Origin: Pseudomonas sp. BGI-2
GTDB taxonomy: Bacteria > Pseudomonadota > Gammaproteobacteria > Pseudomonadales > Pseudomonadaceae
Reading direction: 5' to 3'
Assembly: GCF_004310295.1 (NCBI RefSeq)
Contig: NZ_SISB01000040.1
Span: 1-61,290, forward strand
Length of the DNA stretch: 61,290 bases
Shown here piece by piece: positions 9,257 to 17,753 of the stretch (its first letter is position 1; each line of letters opens with the position of its first letter). The notes below the pieces were generated by a model. It saw nothing but the letters and a program-made list of their open reading frames with translations. It was not told where the DNA came from and did not search any database. The position numbers were made by a program, and so were the translations under genes.

Positions 9257-10429
9257 ATGAGTCCTGCTGAACCGGTTACAGGGTTGATTCTTTCCGGCGG
9301 CGGGGCTCGGGCGGCGTATCAGGTGGGCGTGCTGGCGGCGATTGCCGAGTTGCTGCCGGTGGGCGCGGCGAATCCGTTTCCGGTGATTGTCGGCACCTCG
9401 GCCGGGGCGATCAACGCGGTCAGCCTCGCCAGTGGGGCGATGGACTTTCGTGGCGCGATCGAGCGCCTGACCGCGTTCTGGCAGGGCTTTCGCAGTCATC
9501 TGGTGTTACGCAGCGATTGGCCTGGCGTGATCAGCCAGGCCAGCCGCTTTGTCAGCCACAGTTTGCTGGGCATCGGTGCGCAGGTTCCGGTGGCCTTGCT
9601 CAACAGTTCGCCCCTTCGCGGATTGCTCAACGACAAATTGCACATGACCGGCATCGCCGAAGCCATCGCCCAGAAGCAATTGCAGGCGGTGGCGGTCACG
9701 GCGTTCGGTTACGAGTCCGGGCAGGCTGTCACGTTCTACCAGGGCGGCGGCACCATCGATGCCTGGTTGCGCCATCGGCGGATCGGCGTCCCGACGCAAT
9801 TGACCGTCGATCACTTGCTGGCCAGTTCAGCGATTCCGCTGTTGTTCGCGCCGGTGAAAATCGGCGAGGAGTATTTCGGCGACGGCGCGGTGCGCCAATC
9901 AGCACCGATCAGCCCGGCCCTGCACCTGGGCGCGAGCCGAGTGCTGGTGGTGGGCGTCAGCGGCAACCCGCGCGGGGTCGACCCGGAGCAGCCGCTGCAA
10001 CGGGCCTACACCGGTCAGCAGCCAACCCTGGCGCAGATCGGCGGGCACATGCTCAACAGCACGTTCATTGACAGCCTGGAAAGTGACATCGAGTTGTTGC
10101 AGCGTCTGAATCAGTTCAGTCACTTGCTGCCCGATGGCACGCCGGCGCGCGCGTTGGGTGTGGCACCGGTGGAAGTGTTGGTGATTTCGCCGAGTCAGCC
10201 GATCGATGAGATTGCGGCGCGGCATCGGCAGGAATTGCCGGCGGCGTTGCGCCTGTTTCTGCGCGGGCCGGGGGCGACCAAGACAAGTGGTGCGGGGGTG
10301 TTGAGTTACCTGCTGTTCGAGGCGGGGTATTGCAGTGAATTGATTGATCTGGGGCGGCGTGATGCGTTGGCCAAGCGCGAGGAGTTGTGTCGGTTTCTTG
10401 GGTTGTCGGAGTCTGTTGTTCCGGTTTGA
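9257..10429 (+). CDS. Patatin-like phospholipase
   Basis: Predicted serine lipase or phospholipase A of the patatin family, 390 residues. The oxyanion-hole glycine run SGGGARAAYQVG is at residues 13-24, the nucleophile Ser48 lies in GTSAG, and the catalytic Asp209 lies in FGDGAV, so the Ser-Asp dyad is complete. There is no signal peptide, which suggests a cytoplasmic or inner-membrane-associated enzyme. It follows lpxL by 36 bases on the same strand and may be cotranscribed, which would link it to envelope lipid turnover; that link is inference. A REP pair follows. Confidence 0.9.
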   Translation: MSPAEPVTGLILSGGGARAAYQVGVLAAIAELLPVGAANPFPVIVGTSAGAINAVSLASGAMDFRGAIERLTAFWQGFRSHLVLRSDWPGVISQASRFVSHSLLGIGAQVPVALLNSSPLRGLLNDKLHMTGIAEAIAQKQLQAVAVTAFGYESGQAVTFYQGGGTIDAWLRHRRIGVPTQLTVDHLLASSAIPLLFAPVKIGEEYFGDGAVRQSAPISPALHLGASRVLVVGVSGNPRGVDPEQPLQRAYTGQQPTLAQIGGHMLNSTFIDSLESDIELLQRLNQFSHLLPDGTPARALGVAPVEVLVISPSQPIDEIAARHRQELPAALRLFLRGPGATKTSGAGVLSYLLFEAGYCSELIDLGRRDALAKREELCRFLGLSESVVPV

Positions 10430-10445
10430 GATCGGCGGTGCGGCC

Positions 10446-10523
10446 TTCGCGGGCAAGCCTCGCTCCTACAGGGGATCTTCAGCACAACAAAGATCAACTT
10501 TAGGAGAGAGGCTTGCCCGCGAA
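10446..10523. repeat. REP pair, GGGCAAGCCTCGCTCCTAC type
   Basis: Two facing REP arms between the convergent patatin and ompK-like genes. One arm differs slightly (TAGGAGAGAGGCTTGCCCGC). Confidence 0.85.
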
Positions 10524-10547
10524 GGCGCCCTTACAGACGCCGCCGGA

Positions 10548-11333
10548 TCAGAAGTGAACCTTGACCAGGAAGCTGGTCACGCTCTGATCAGTCTTGAAAC
10601 CCTGGCTGTCTTCGATGCCGTACTTGTTTTTCCAGTAGTCATACTCGACGCCGACGTACAACTGCTTTTCGCCCAAATTCAGCGCCTTGCCCAGGTCGTA
10701 TTTGACCTGCGGATTGAAGTGCAGGTTGGCGTGATATTCGCCTTTTTTGTTGACGTCGTTGTCGACCACCCAGTCCATGAAACCGTCGATCAGGATGTTC
10801 GAATCGCCAACGGGAATGGTGTAGGACCATACCGGGGTGATCTGCCAGATATCATCACCCGGACGGTCGCCTTCGGTGTGACGGTTGTAGAAGTTCAGCT
10901 GGAAGTAGTCGAAACCTGGAATTGCCAGGTCGAAACCAGGACCGATCAGGTAGGACTCGGTATCGTCTTCACCGAACTCATACGTCATGGCCAGCAGCAC
11001 GTCTTTGATCGGGCCGAATTCGAGTTTCTGGTCGAAGATCTTGCCGAACGACAGGCGCGGACTGAATTCGCCGTAGTAGGTGTTCTCACCGGCGAAGGCG
11101 TCTTCCTTGCCGTTGTAGAAGATCTTGTCGATGAAGAAGAAGTTGTCGCCGTATTTCCAGCCATCGGCGTGTTCGAAGGTCACTGTCTGCTGAATGCGCG
11201 GGTTGACCTGGAAGTCCTTGCCATACAAGTAGGTCAGGCTGTTGTTCTGCCATTGCAGCAAGTCGCCGGCCATTGCCTGGCCCCCGGCCAGTAACGATCC
11301 CGCCAGCATCAGGCTAGTGCACGTACGTTTCAT
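10548..11333 (-). CDS. OmpK/Tsx-type outer-membrane channel, copy 1
   Basis: Predicted 12-strand outer-membrane beta-barrel of the nucleoside-channel (Tsx/OmpK) family. The 261-residue protein starts MKRTCTSLML, has a signal peptide cut after QAMA, and has mature start GDLLQWQNNSLTYLYG. It ends in VKVHF, a C-terminal aromatic residue typical of outer-membrane barrels. GGGAGC lies before the ATG. It is a close paralogue of the next gene, with the same length, similar blocks throughout (FEHADGWKYGDNF, EFGPIKDVLLAMTYE) and the same ribosome-site sequence. Its place beyond a purine permease and urate pathway suggests uptake of purines or nucleosides. Confidence 0.88.
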   Translation of the reverse strand: MKRTCTSLMLAGSLLAGGQAMAGDLLQWQNNSLTYLYGKDFQVNPRIQQTVTFEHADGWKYGDNFFFIDKIFYNGKEDAFAGENTYYGEFSPRLSFGKIFDQKLEFGPIKDVLLAMTYEFGEDDTESYLIGPGFDLAIPGFDYFQLNFYNRHTEGDRPGDDIWQITPVWSYTIPVGDSNILIDGFMDWVVDNDVNKKGEYHANLHFNPQVKYDLGKALNLGEKQLYVGVEYDYWKNKYGIEDSQGFKTDQSVTSFLVKVHF

Positions 11334-11707
11334 TCGGTTGCTCCCAAAAAGTAGGTGTTCCACGTTATTTTTCTAAGGTCGACGCTCTGGTGTGGCGCCT
11401 TTTTCTGTAGCTGTAAAAAATCATCCATCCGGTCAGCTTTAGTGCTGTTAGCAAGAGCTGAGCCAAGGCTTTCGAAAAGCCAAAAACTCCCGCTCGGCTG
11501 CTCAAGAACAGTCGATTGAGAGGGGTTTTGGAGTGCCTTGGTACCGTGCAGAGCCGGGATAAGTTGGCTTTCTGGTCAGGAATTAAATCCGGGCTTTTTT
11601 TTAAAGCGGATTCAGGCGGCCGCGGAGAATACTGACTCCTTGGCCAGGTCTCAAGTGCCCCCCAACAGCGCACCGACGACAGGTGTAGAGCACGGTTGCG
11701 GGCCATC
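11334..11707. other. 374-base gap between the two ompK-like genes
   Basis: No convincing gene. On the minus strand it must hold the end of the copy-2 transcript and any promoter of copy 1. A T/A-rich run near 11590-11610 (CCGGGCTTTTTTTTAAAGCGG) may form a weak terminator. No REP element is present. Confidence 0.5.
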
Positions 11708-12493
11708 TTAAAAGTGCACCTTTACCAGCAGGCTGGTGGTGTTTTCATTGGTGTCGAAGTTGCCGTTGTTTTCAATGCCGTACTTGTCTTTCCAGTAGCT
11801 GTACTCGACGCCGACGTACACCTGTTTCTCCCGCCAGCCCAGGGCCTTGCCCAGGTCGTACTTTATCTGCGGGTTGATATGCAGGTTGGCGTGGTAGGTG
11901 CCGTGTGAGTTCTGGTCGTTATCCACGACCCAGTCGATGTAGCCGTCGATCAACAGGCTCGAGTTGCCCAATGGCAGGGTATAGGACCAAGCCGGCGTGA
12001 TCTGCCAGACATCATCGCCGGGGCGCGAGCCTTCGGTCTGGCGATAGTAGAAGTTCAAGGTGAAAAAGTTGAAGCCCGCAACCTTGAGGTCGAAACCGGG
12101 GCCAATCAGATAGGCCTCGGTGTCGTCTTCGCCATTCTCGTAGGTCATGGCCAGCAACACGTCCTTGATCGGGCCGAATTCGAAACGGCGGTCGAGGATT
12201 TTGCCGAAGGAGAGACGCGAACTGAACTCGCCGTAATAGGCGTGAACGCCTTTGTTCCGGTCCTTCTCGCCGTTGTAGTAAGTGCTGTCGACGAACAGAA
12301 AATTGTCGCCGTACTTCCAGCGGTCGGCATGCTCAAAGGTTATTGTCTGCTGGATCGACGGATTGACCGCGAAATCCTTGCCGTACAAATAGCTCAGGCT
12401 GTTGGTCTGCCACAGCAATAAATCGCCGGCCATGGCTTGGCTCGCGGCCAACAGGCCACCGCCCAACAGCATGTTTGTCTGTGTCCGGATCAT
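11708..12493 (-). CDS. OmpK/Tsx-type outer-membrane channel, copy 2
   Basis: Second tandem member of the nucleoside-channel-like outer-membrane family, also 261 residues from the chosen ATG (MIRTQTNMLL), which has GGGAGCAA just upstream. The signal peptide ends at QAMA and the mature start is GDLLLWQTNSLSYLYG. The end is LLVKVHF. The open frame runs further upstream, but that part is REP sequence, so the longer start is rejected. It lies 172 bases beyond the NCS2 permease gene, with a REP pair between. Together they would carry a purine across both membranes. Confidence 0.88.
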   Translation of the reverse strand: MIRTQTNMLLGGGLLAASQAMAGDLLLWQTNSLSYLYGKDFAVNPSIQQTITFEHADRWKYGDNFLFVDSTYYNGEKDRNKGVHAYYGEFSSRLSFGKILDRRFEFGPIKDVLLAMTYENGEDDTEAYLIGPGFDLKVAGFNFFTLNFYYRQTEGSRPGDDVWQITPAWSYTLPLGNSSLLIDGYIDWVVDNDQNSHGTYHANLHINPQIKYDLGKALGWREKQVYVGVEYSYWKDKYGIENNGNFDTNENTTSLLVKVHF

Positions 12494-12521
12494 CTGTTGC
12501 TCCCTCTTGTTTTTATTGTTC

Positions 12522-12656
12522 GTGGCGAGGGGATTTATCCCCGTTCGGCTGCGCAGCAGTCGTAAAACAGGCGAATGCGGTTTGCTTGAGAGAATGCTGG
12601 GGCCGCTTCGCGCCCCAACGGGGCGGTGCGACGTTTCGCTAAATCCCCTCGCCACA
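12522..12656. repeat. REP pair, GCGAGGGGATTTATCCCC type
   Basis: Facing outer arms GTGGCGAGGGGATTTATCCC and AAATCCCCTCGCCACA with an inner CGCCCCAACGGGGCG hairpin, between the permease and ompK-like copy 2. Confidence 0.85.
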
Positions 12657-12665
12657 GAGGTTTGA

Positions 12666-14024
12666 TTAGTGCGGGTGAGCGTGGCAGTCGTTGATCGCCG
12701 CGCGTTCGCGGCCGCCAAGAATGTTGAACAGCAAATTCAGCGACAGCGCACTCAACGTCGCCATCGCAATGCCGCTGTGGGTGATCGGACTCATCCACAA
12801 CGGCAAGTGCGCGAAGAACTCCGGACGTACCACCGGAATCAGCCCCATGCCGATGCTCACCGCCACCAGCAGCTGATTGCGACGGTCACCGATGTCGGCT
12901 TCTTGAAGAATCTTGATCCCGGTCGCGGCCACCATGCCGAACATCGCAATCGCCGCGCCGCCCAGTACCGCTGGCGGAATCGATGCCACCAGGAATGCCG
13001 CTTTCGGCAACAGGCTCAGCATCACCAGCAAACCGCCAGCGACGATGGTCACCGAGCGACAACGCACGCCGGTCATCTGCACCAGGCCGATGTTCTGCGC
13101 GAACGAAGAGTGGGTGAAGGTGTTGAAGAAACCGGCGAAGAACGAGGCGCCGGCATCACACAGCAAACCGCGGCGCAGCATGCGCGGGCAGACTTCCTGG
13201 CCGGTGATTTTGCCGAGCGCGAGGAACATTCCGGTGGACTCGACAAAGATAATCACGACCACCAGGCACATGGAAAGGATCGGTGCGAGTTCAAATTTGG
13301 GCATGCCGAAATGCAGCGGGGTGACGATCTGCACCCAGGGCGCCTGAGCCATGCCGCTGAGGTCGACCATGCCGATCAGCCCGCAGATCACGTAGCCGAG
13401 GCACATGCCGATCAGCACGGAAATGTTGACCCAGAAACCGCGCATGAAGCGATGGACCAACAGGATGGTTGCCAGCACCAGCGCGGCGATGGCCAGGTAA
13501 ATCGGTGAGCCGAATTGCGTGGCACCCGCACCGCCGCCGGCCCAATTCACGGCCACGGGGAACAGCGACAAACCGATTGAGGTGATGACTGTGCCGGTCA
13601 CCAGAGGCGGGAAGAAGCGTACGACTTTGGACATGAACGGGGCGATGATCATGCCGAAGAAACCGGCAGCGATGGTTGCGCCGAAGATCCCTTGCAGACC
13701 GATGCCCGGCATGCCCGCCATGGCGACCATGCTGCCGACGGCGGCGAAACTGGCGCCCATCATCACCGGCATACGGATGCCCATCGGACCGATACCGAGC
13801 GATTGCACGATGGTGGCGATCCCGGCCACCAGCAGGTCGGCGTTGATCAGGAAGGCGATTTCTTCACGACTCAGGCCGGCGGCCTGCCCGATGATCAGCG
13901 GCACCGCGATGGCTCCGCCGTACATCAGCAGAACGTGTTGCAATCCCACCAGGATCAGTTGCAAAAGGGGCAAACGCTGAATTGCGGGTGCGTCGGGGAT
14001 GCGCGCTTCGGATAGCTCGGACAT
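12666..14024 (-). CDS. NCS2-family purine (urate/xanthine) permease
   Basis: Predicted proton symporter for urate or xanthine in the inner membrane. The 452-residue protein starts MSELSEARIP, with GAGG before the ATG; the frame upstream of this is REP sequence. It has about 12-14 transmembrane helices with the family blocks QHVLLMYGGAIAVPLI and FVESTGMFLALGKITG, where the conserved Glu of the substrate site lies. QNIGLVQMTGVRCRSV matches the NCS2 motif QNxGxxxxTG. It directly follows the urate oxidase gene on the same strand, so urate (UacT-like) is the most likely substrate. Confidence 0.9.
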   Translation of the reverse strand: MSELSEARIPDAPAIQRLPLLQLILVGLQHVLLMYGGAIAVPLIIGQAAGLSREEIAFLINADLLVAGIATIVQSLGIGPMGIRMPVMMGASFAAVGSMVAMAGMPGIGLQGIFGATIAAGFFGMIIAPFMSKVVRFFPPLVTGTVITSIGLSLFPVAVNWAGGGAGATQFGSPIYLAIAALVLATILLVHRFMRGFWVNISVLIGMCLGYVICGLIGMVDLSGMAQAPWVQIVTPLHFGMPKFELAPILSMCLVVVIIFVESTGMFLALGKITGQEVCPRMLRRGLLCDAGASFFAGFFNTFTHSSFAQNIGLVQMTGVRCRSVTIVAGGLLVMLSLLPKAAFLVASIPPAVLGGAAIAMFGMVAATGIKILQEADIGDRRNQLLVAVSIGMGLIPVVRPEFFAHLPLWMSPITHSGIAMATLSALSLNLLFNILGGRERAAINDCHAHPH

Positions 14025-14087
14025 GCAACACCTCGGATCTTTTTTATTCTTGTGATTTTGTGCATCAGGGGGACCGCGTCGCGGCCA

Positions 14088-14177
14088 TTCGCGGGCAAGC
14101 CTCGCTCCTACAGGTTTAGGGTCGATTGCATCATTTGTGAACGACTCGAATCTGTAGGAGCGAGGCTTGCCCGCGAA
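14088..14177. repeat. REP pair, GGGCAAGCCTCGCTCCTAC type
   Basis: Two complete facing arms separated by about 40 bases, between puuD and the NCS2 permease gene. Confidence 0.9.
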
Positions 14178-14188
14178 GCTTTTAGCGG

Positions 14189-15481
14189 TTAGTTGGTGGG
14201 AGCTCCCTGAACAATCCACGCGCCGATCAGGTCACGTTCCTGCTGGGTCATCTGGGTGATGTTGCCCAGTGGCATGATCTGGCTGGTGACGGCTTGCGCC
14301 TGGATCCGCGCCGCGTTCTGGCGGATCTGCTCGGGGGTGTCGAACATCACACCGCCCGGTGCAGCGCTGAACAGCGGGCTGGTCGGTTTGGCGGAATGGC
14401 AAACCGAGCAACGTTCCTGAATCACGCTGTGCACCTTGTCGTAACTCGGCCCGGCGTTCGCAGCCTGAACCGGCGCTTCAGCAGGCTTCGCGGCGGCAGG
14501 TTTGGCACCTCCACCGAGGGCGGTTTCCGGCAGCGGCTGGTACTCGATGGTGCCAGGTGCCTTGGCTACTTCAGGTGCACTGGACATCTGCGCCGGGCCA
14601 GTCACGTACGCCAGGCAGATCATGCCCACTGCTGCGACGGGCATGGTCCAGGCGAACTTGTGGCTGTCATGACGGGTGTTGAAGTAATGACGCACCAACA
14701 CCGCCAATACCGCGATCCCGGCCAGGATCAGCCAGTTGTATTGGCTGCCGTAAGTGCTCGGGAAGTGGTTGCTGATCATGATGAACAGCACCGGCAAGGT
14801 GAAGTAGTTGTTGTGACGCGAACGCAGCAAGCCTTTGGCCGGCAGCGCCGGATCCGGCGTGCGGTTCTCGGCAATCGCCGCCACCAGCGCACGCTGGGCC
14901 GGCATGATGATGCGGAACACGTTGCCGACCATGATGGTGCCGATGATCGCGCCGACGTGCAGGTACGCACCCCGCCCGCTGAACACTTTGCTGAAGCCGT
15001 AAGCGGCGCCAATGATCAGCACGAACAGGATTCCGCCTAGCAGGGCAGGGCGTTTGCCCAGGGCCGAGTCGCAAAGGAAGGAGTAGACGAACCAGCCGAC
15101 GAACAACGAGGCAATGCCCAGTGCGACCCCTTCAGGGCCGGTCAGGCTGCTGCCCGGTGCCAGCAGGTACAGCGTCGGGTTGGAGTAGAACACCACGCAC
15201 AGCAGCGCAATCCCCGACAGCCAGGTGAAATAGGCTTCCCATTTGAACCAGTGCAGGTTGTCCGGCATGGTCGGTGGGGCCAGTTTGTATTTTTCCAGGT
15301 GATAGATACCGCCGCCGTGGATCGCCCACAAATCGCCCGCCAAGCCACTTTTCGGGTTGACCCGATTGAGGTTGTTTTCCAGCCAGACGAAATAGAACGA
15401 CGCACCGATCCAGGCCACGCCAGTAATCATGTGAACCCAGCGCACGCTCAGGTTCAGCCATTCCAACAGATGTGCTTCCAC
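14189..15481 (-). CDS. puuD: Membrane cytochrome c urate oxidase PuuD
   Basis: Oxidises urate to 5-hydroxyisourate and passes electrons to the respiratory chain instead of making peroxide. The 430-residue protein has an N-terminal membrane domain of about eight helices (WVHMITGVAWIGASFYFVW at the start) and a C-terminal cytochrome c domain with CSVCH at residues 358-362 and the distal Met in QIMPLGN. A Pro/Ala-rich linker (AAAKPAEAPVQAANAG) joins them. The start is GTG with AGAGG upstream. No uricase of the cofactor-free type is seen here, so PuuD supplies that step. It lies between allA and the permease gene. Confidence 0.95.
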   Translation of the reverse strand: MEAHLLEWLNLSVRWVHMITGVAWIGASFYFVWLENNLNRVNPKSGLAGDLWAIHGGGIYHLEKYKLAPPTMPDNLHWFKWEAYFTWLSGIALLCVVFYSNPTLYLLAPGSSLTGPEGVALGIASLFVGWFVYSFLCDSALGKRPALLGGILFVLIIGAAYGFSKVFSGRGAYLHVGAIIGTIMVGNVFRIIMPAQRALVAAIAENRTPDPALPAKGLLRSRHNNYFTLPVLFIMISNHFPSTYGSQYNWLILAGIAVLAVLVRHYFNTRHDSHKFAWTMPVAAVGMICLAYVTGPAQMSSAPEVAKAPGTIEYQPLPETALGGGAKPAAAKPAEAPVQAANAGPSYDKVHSVIQERCSVCHSAKPTSPLFSAAPGGVMFDTPEQIRQNAARIQAQAVTSQIMPLGNITQMTQQERDLIGAWIVQGAPTN

Positions 15482-15531
15482 AGTCTTTACCTCTCGCCTG
15501 TCACTCTGTCGTCGAGTGATCAGACCTTCTC

Positions 15532-16035
15532 TTATTGGTGGGGGGCAAGGATCAACCGCTCATCCTCTTTGAAAAAATGCTCATCGCAGTTATTGCCTGT
15601 GCCACTGCGATCAACCACCAGGAAGTCATCCCGCTTTTCGATCGTCAGCACCGGATGGTGCCAAACGCCGCGATGGTAATTAATGCCCTGCCTGCCGTTG
15701 GTGACGAAGGCGCGGACCAAGCCTGATACAGGTTCATCGCCAAGTGGCGCGACCACGATCAGAAAGGAGTTGCCGAGCAGCGGGATGAAAGCCTGGCTGC
15801 CCAGCGGGTGACGCTCCAGCATACAAACGGTCAGCGGCATGTCCTGCGCGTCGGCGCGGAATATGCTGATGATCGCGTTGTCCTCTGGCGTGGCGGTTTC
15901 AACCGTCGCCAGTTTGTGAAAGCGCATGGTCGAACCGTTGTTGATCATGAAGTGATCGCTACCGTCGGTTTCGATCACGTCACCGAAAGGGGCGAAGGCT
16001 TCTTTGGTCAGCGGTTCAATCTTCAATGTGCGCAT
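15532..16035 (-). CDS. allA: Ureidoglycolate lyase
   Basis: Splits ureidoglycolate to glyoxylate and urea, the last step of the pathway encoded here. The 167-residue length is the family norm. The cupin-type fold is shown by PLTKEAFAPFGDVIE at the N-terminus and by YHRGVWHHPVLTI with its conserved His residues, followed by DFLVVDRSGTGNNCDEH. It lies 50 bases upstream of puuD and downstream of alc, all on the minus strand, with a REP pair between alc and allA. Confidence 0.95.
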   Translation of the reverse strand: MRTLKIEPLTKEAFAPFGDVIETDGSDHFMINNGSTMRFHKLATVETATPEDNAIISIFRADAQDMPLTVCMLERHPLGSQAFIPLLGNSFLIVVAPLGDEPVSGLVRAFVTNGRQGINYHRGVWHHPVLTIEKRDDFLVVDRSGTGNNCDEHFFKEDERLILAPHQ

Positions 16036-16076
16036 GCTGGTTCTTATCCGAATTCTATGTTGTTTGTTCTGACGCC

Positions 16077-16142
16077 TTCGCGGGCAAGCCTCGCTCCTAC
16101 AGGGTTAGCGTCATCCTTGTAGGAGCGAGGCTTGCCCGCGAA
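16077..16142. repeat. REP pair, GGGCAAGCCTCGCTCCTAC type
   Basis: Two close facing arms (short spacer) inside the purine gene run between alc and allA. Such pairs within an operon often stabilise upstream message; here that is inference. Confidence 0.88.
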
Positions 16143-16153
16143 GGGTTCGGCGC

Positions 16154-17149
16154 TTATTTAGCGACCTTGCCCAAAACGCGCAAGCGGCTCACACCACCAT
16201 CCGGGAACACATTGAGGCGGATGTGGGTGATCGGCCCCAGGGCCTTGATCTGCTCGGCGAAGGTGTGTTCGGCGTGCATTTCCAGTTTCTGCGCCGGCAG
16301 CAATTCGCGCCAGAACAGCGATTGGGTTTCGATCTGGCTGTCGGTGCCGCCCTTCACGAACGCACCCTGGATCGAGCAAGTGTCTGGGTAGTTGCCCTTG
16401 AAATGCAGGGTGTCGACGATGACTTTTTCGATCTCGCCGGCGTGACCCAGCGCGACAATGACCCAGTCATTGCCTGGCGTGCGACGACGTGCCGTTTCCC
16501 AGCCGTCGCCCATGTTGATGCCACGGCCCGGGTTGAGGATGTTGCTCATGCGCCCGAAGTGTTCGTCGGAGCAGGCGAGGGCGCGGCCGCCGTTCAGCGC
16601 TGCAGCCAGGTCAACCTGTTCGTTGTCGCCAACCGCGGACCAGTCGCGGAACGGAATACCGTAAACACGCAGACGGGCCACGCCACCATCCGGGTAGATG
16701 TTGAAGCGCAGGTGACTGAACGCCTGGTCGTTGTTGATTTCGTGGAAGTGGTGGCTGTTGCCTTGCAGCTCGACGGCCGACAGCACTTCAGTCCACTGGG
16801 TGCTTTCGTCCGGCTCGCCCGAGGCCAGGAAGCACGCTTCCAGGGAGGCCGATGGCGGGAAGTTGCCGGTGAAGAATGAAGTGTCGATGTCCACGCCTTT
16901 GATCGAACCCGGTACGCCCAGGCGGATCACGGCGCTGTCGTAACCTTCGAAGCGCTTGCGGCGCGACTCCCAGCCGTCCATCCACTTGCCGTTGTCATCG
17001 AACACGCCCTCCTTCCACACAGCCGGGGTCGGCTGGAACAGGCGGTTGGCATCAGCGAACCAGTCATCGGTGACCGAGATGATTTTGGTGCCCAGACGGG
17101 CGTCGGCCAGGTTGACGAACTTCTCGAAAGGTACGGCGTAAGCTTTCAT
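16154..17149 (-). CDS. alc: Allantoicase
   Basis: Hydrolyses allantoate to ureidoglycolate and urea. The 331-residue protein shows the internal duplication of the family. The first half has WESRRKR and NIYPDGGVARLRVYG, and the second half has WETARRR and NVFPDGGVSRLRVLG. It is cytoplasmic, with no signal peptide. The ATG at 17149 has only a weak AAGAAG ribosome site. It lies about 90 bases downstream of uraD on the same strand, so transcription from the puuE promoter through uraD and alc is plausible. Confidence 0.96.
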   Translation of the reverse strand: MKAYAVPFEKFVNLADARLGTKIISVTDDWFADANRLFQPTPAVWKEGVFDDNGKWMDGWESRRKRFEGYDSAVIRLGVPGSIKGVDIDTSFFTGNFPPSASLEACFLASGEPDESTQWTEVLSAVELQGNSHHFHEINNDQAFSHLRFNIYPDGGVARLRVYGIPFRDWSAVGDNEQVDLAAALNGGRALACSDEHFGRMSNILNPGRGINMGDGWETARRRTPGNDWVIVALGHAGEIEKVIVDTLHFKGNYPDTCSIQGAFVKGGTDSQIETQSLFWRELLPAQKLEMHAEHTFAEQIKALGPITHIRLNVFPDGGVSRLRVLGKVAK

Positions 17150-17237
17150 TCTTCTTGTCTGCCTTTAATTAGTTGGCTTGGGATGCTTGCAGTGCCCTGG
17201 GTGCTTTTCGCGTTTAAGAACACTCGGGCAAGGCTCG

Positions 17238-17753
17238 CTATAGGGTCAGTAATCGGAACAGGGCGATCTTGTTGATCTGCGCCAGCGCGCATTTGAATTC
17301 GATGTCCGCCGAATTGTGAATGCGCGTTTCGAACGCCGCGAGGATCTGATGCCGGTTGCTGCCTTTTACCGCCATGATGAAGGGAAACTTGAACTTGGCC
17401 TTGTAGGCGTCGTTCAGCTCGGTGAAGCGAGAAAACTCTTCGGCCGTGCATTGGTGAATACCGGCGCCAGCCTGTTCATGGGTGCTGGCTTCGGTCAGTT
17501 GGCCCTGGACGGCGGCTTTGCCGGCCAGGTCCGGGTGAGCGTTGATCAGGGCCAGTTGGCTTTCGTGATCGGCGCTCAACAGGATATCGCTCATGCGCTG
17601 GTGCAGGGTTTCGATCTCGTCGATCGACGCGTCCTGGCCCAGGTCGAAGGCCTTCTCGGCCACCCATGGCGAATGTTCGTAGATGTCGGCGAAGGCTTTG
17701 ACGAAAGCGTCGCGGCTCAGGGTCGACGGTTGCAGGGTTTGAAAGCGGCTCAT
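17238..17753 (-). CDS. uraD: OHCU decarboxylase
   Basis: Decarboxylates 2-oxo-4-hydroxy-4-carboxy-5-ureidoimidazoline to S-allantoin, the third step after urate oxidation. It is 171 residues from MSRFQTLQPS. This ATG overlaps the puuE stop by the classic four bases (ATGA), which decides the start over longer frames. Family motifs visible are the catalytic-His block NAHPDLAGK near residue 67, THEQAGAG, and KFKFPFIMAVKG near residue 115. Translational coupling to puuE is likely. Confidence 0.95.
   Translation of the reverse strand: MSRFQTLQPSTLSRDAFVKAFADIYEHSPWVAEKAFDLGQDASIDEIETLHQRMSDILLSADHESQLALINAHPDLAGKAAVQGQLTEASTHEQAGAGIHQCTAEEFSRFTELNDAYKAKFKFPFIMAVKGSNRHQILAAFETRIHNSADIEFKCALAQINKIALFRLLTL

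Noticed and set aside
8420..9499. 359-residue minus-strand frame over lpxL
   Set aside because: Shadow of the plus-strand acyltransferase, which carries intact catalytic motifs.
12494..12718. Upstream extension of the ompK copy 2 frame
   Set aside because: The extension is REP sequence; the internal ATG has a strong ribosome site and a proper signal peptide.
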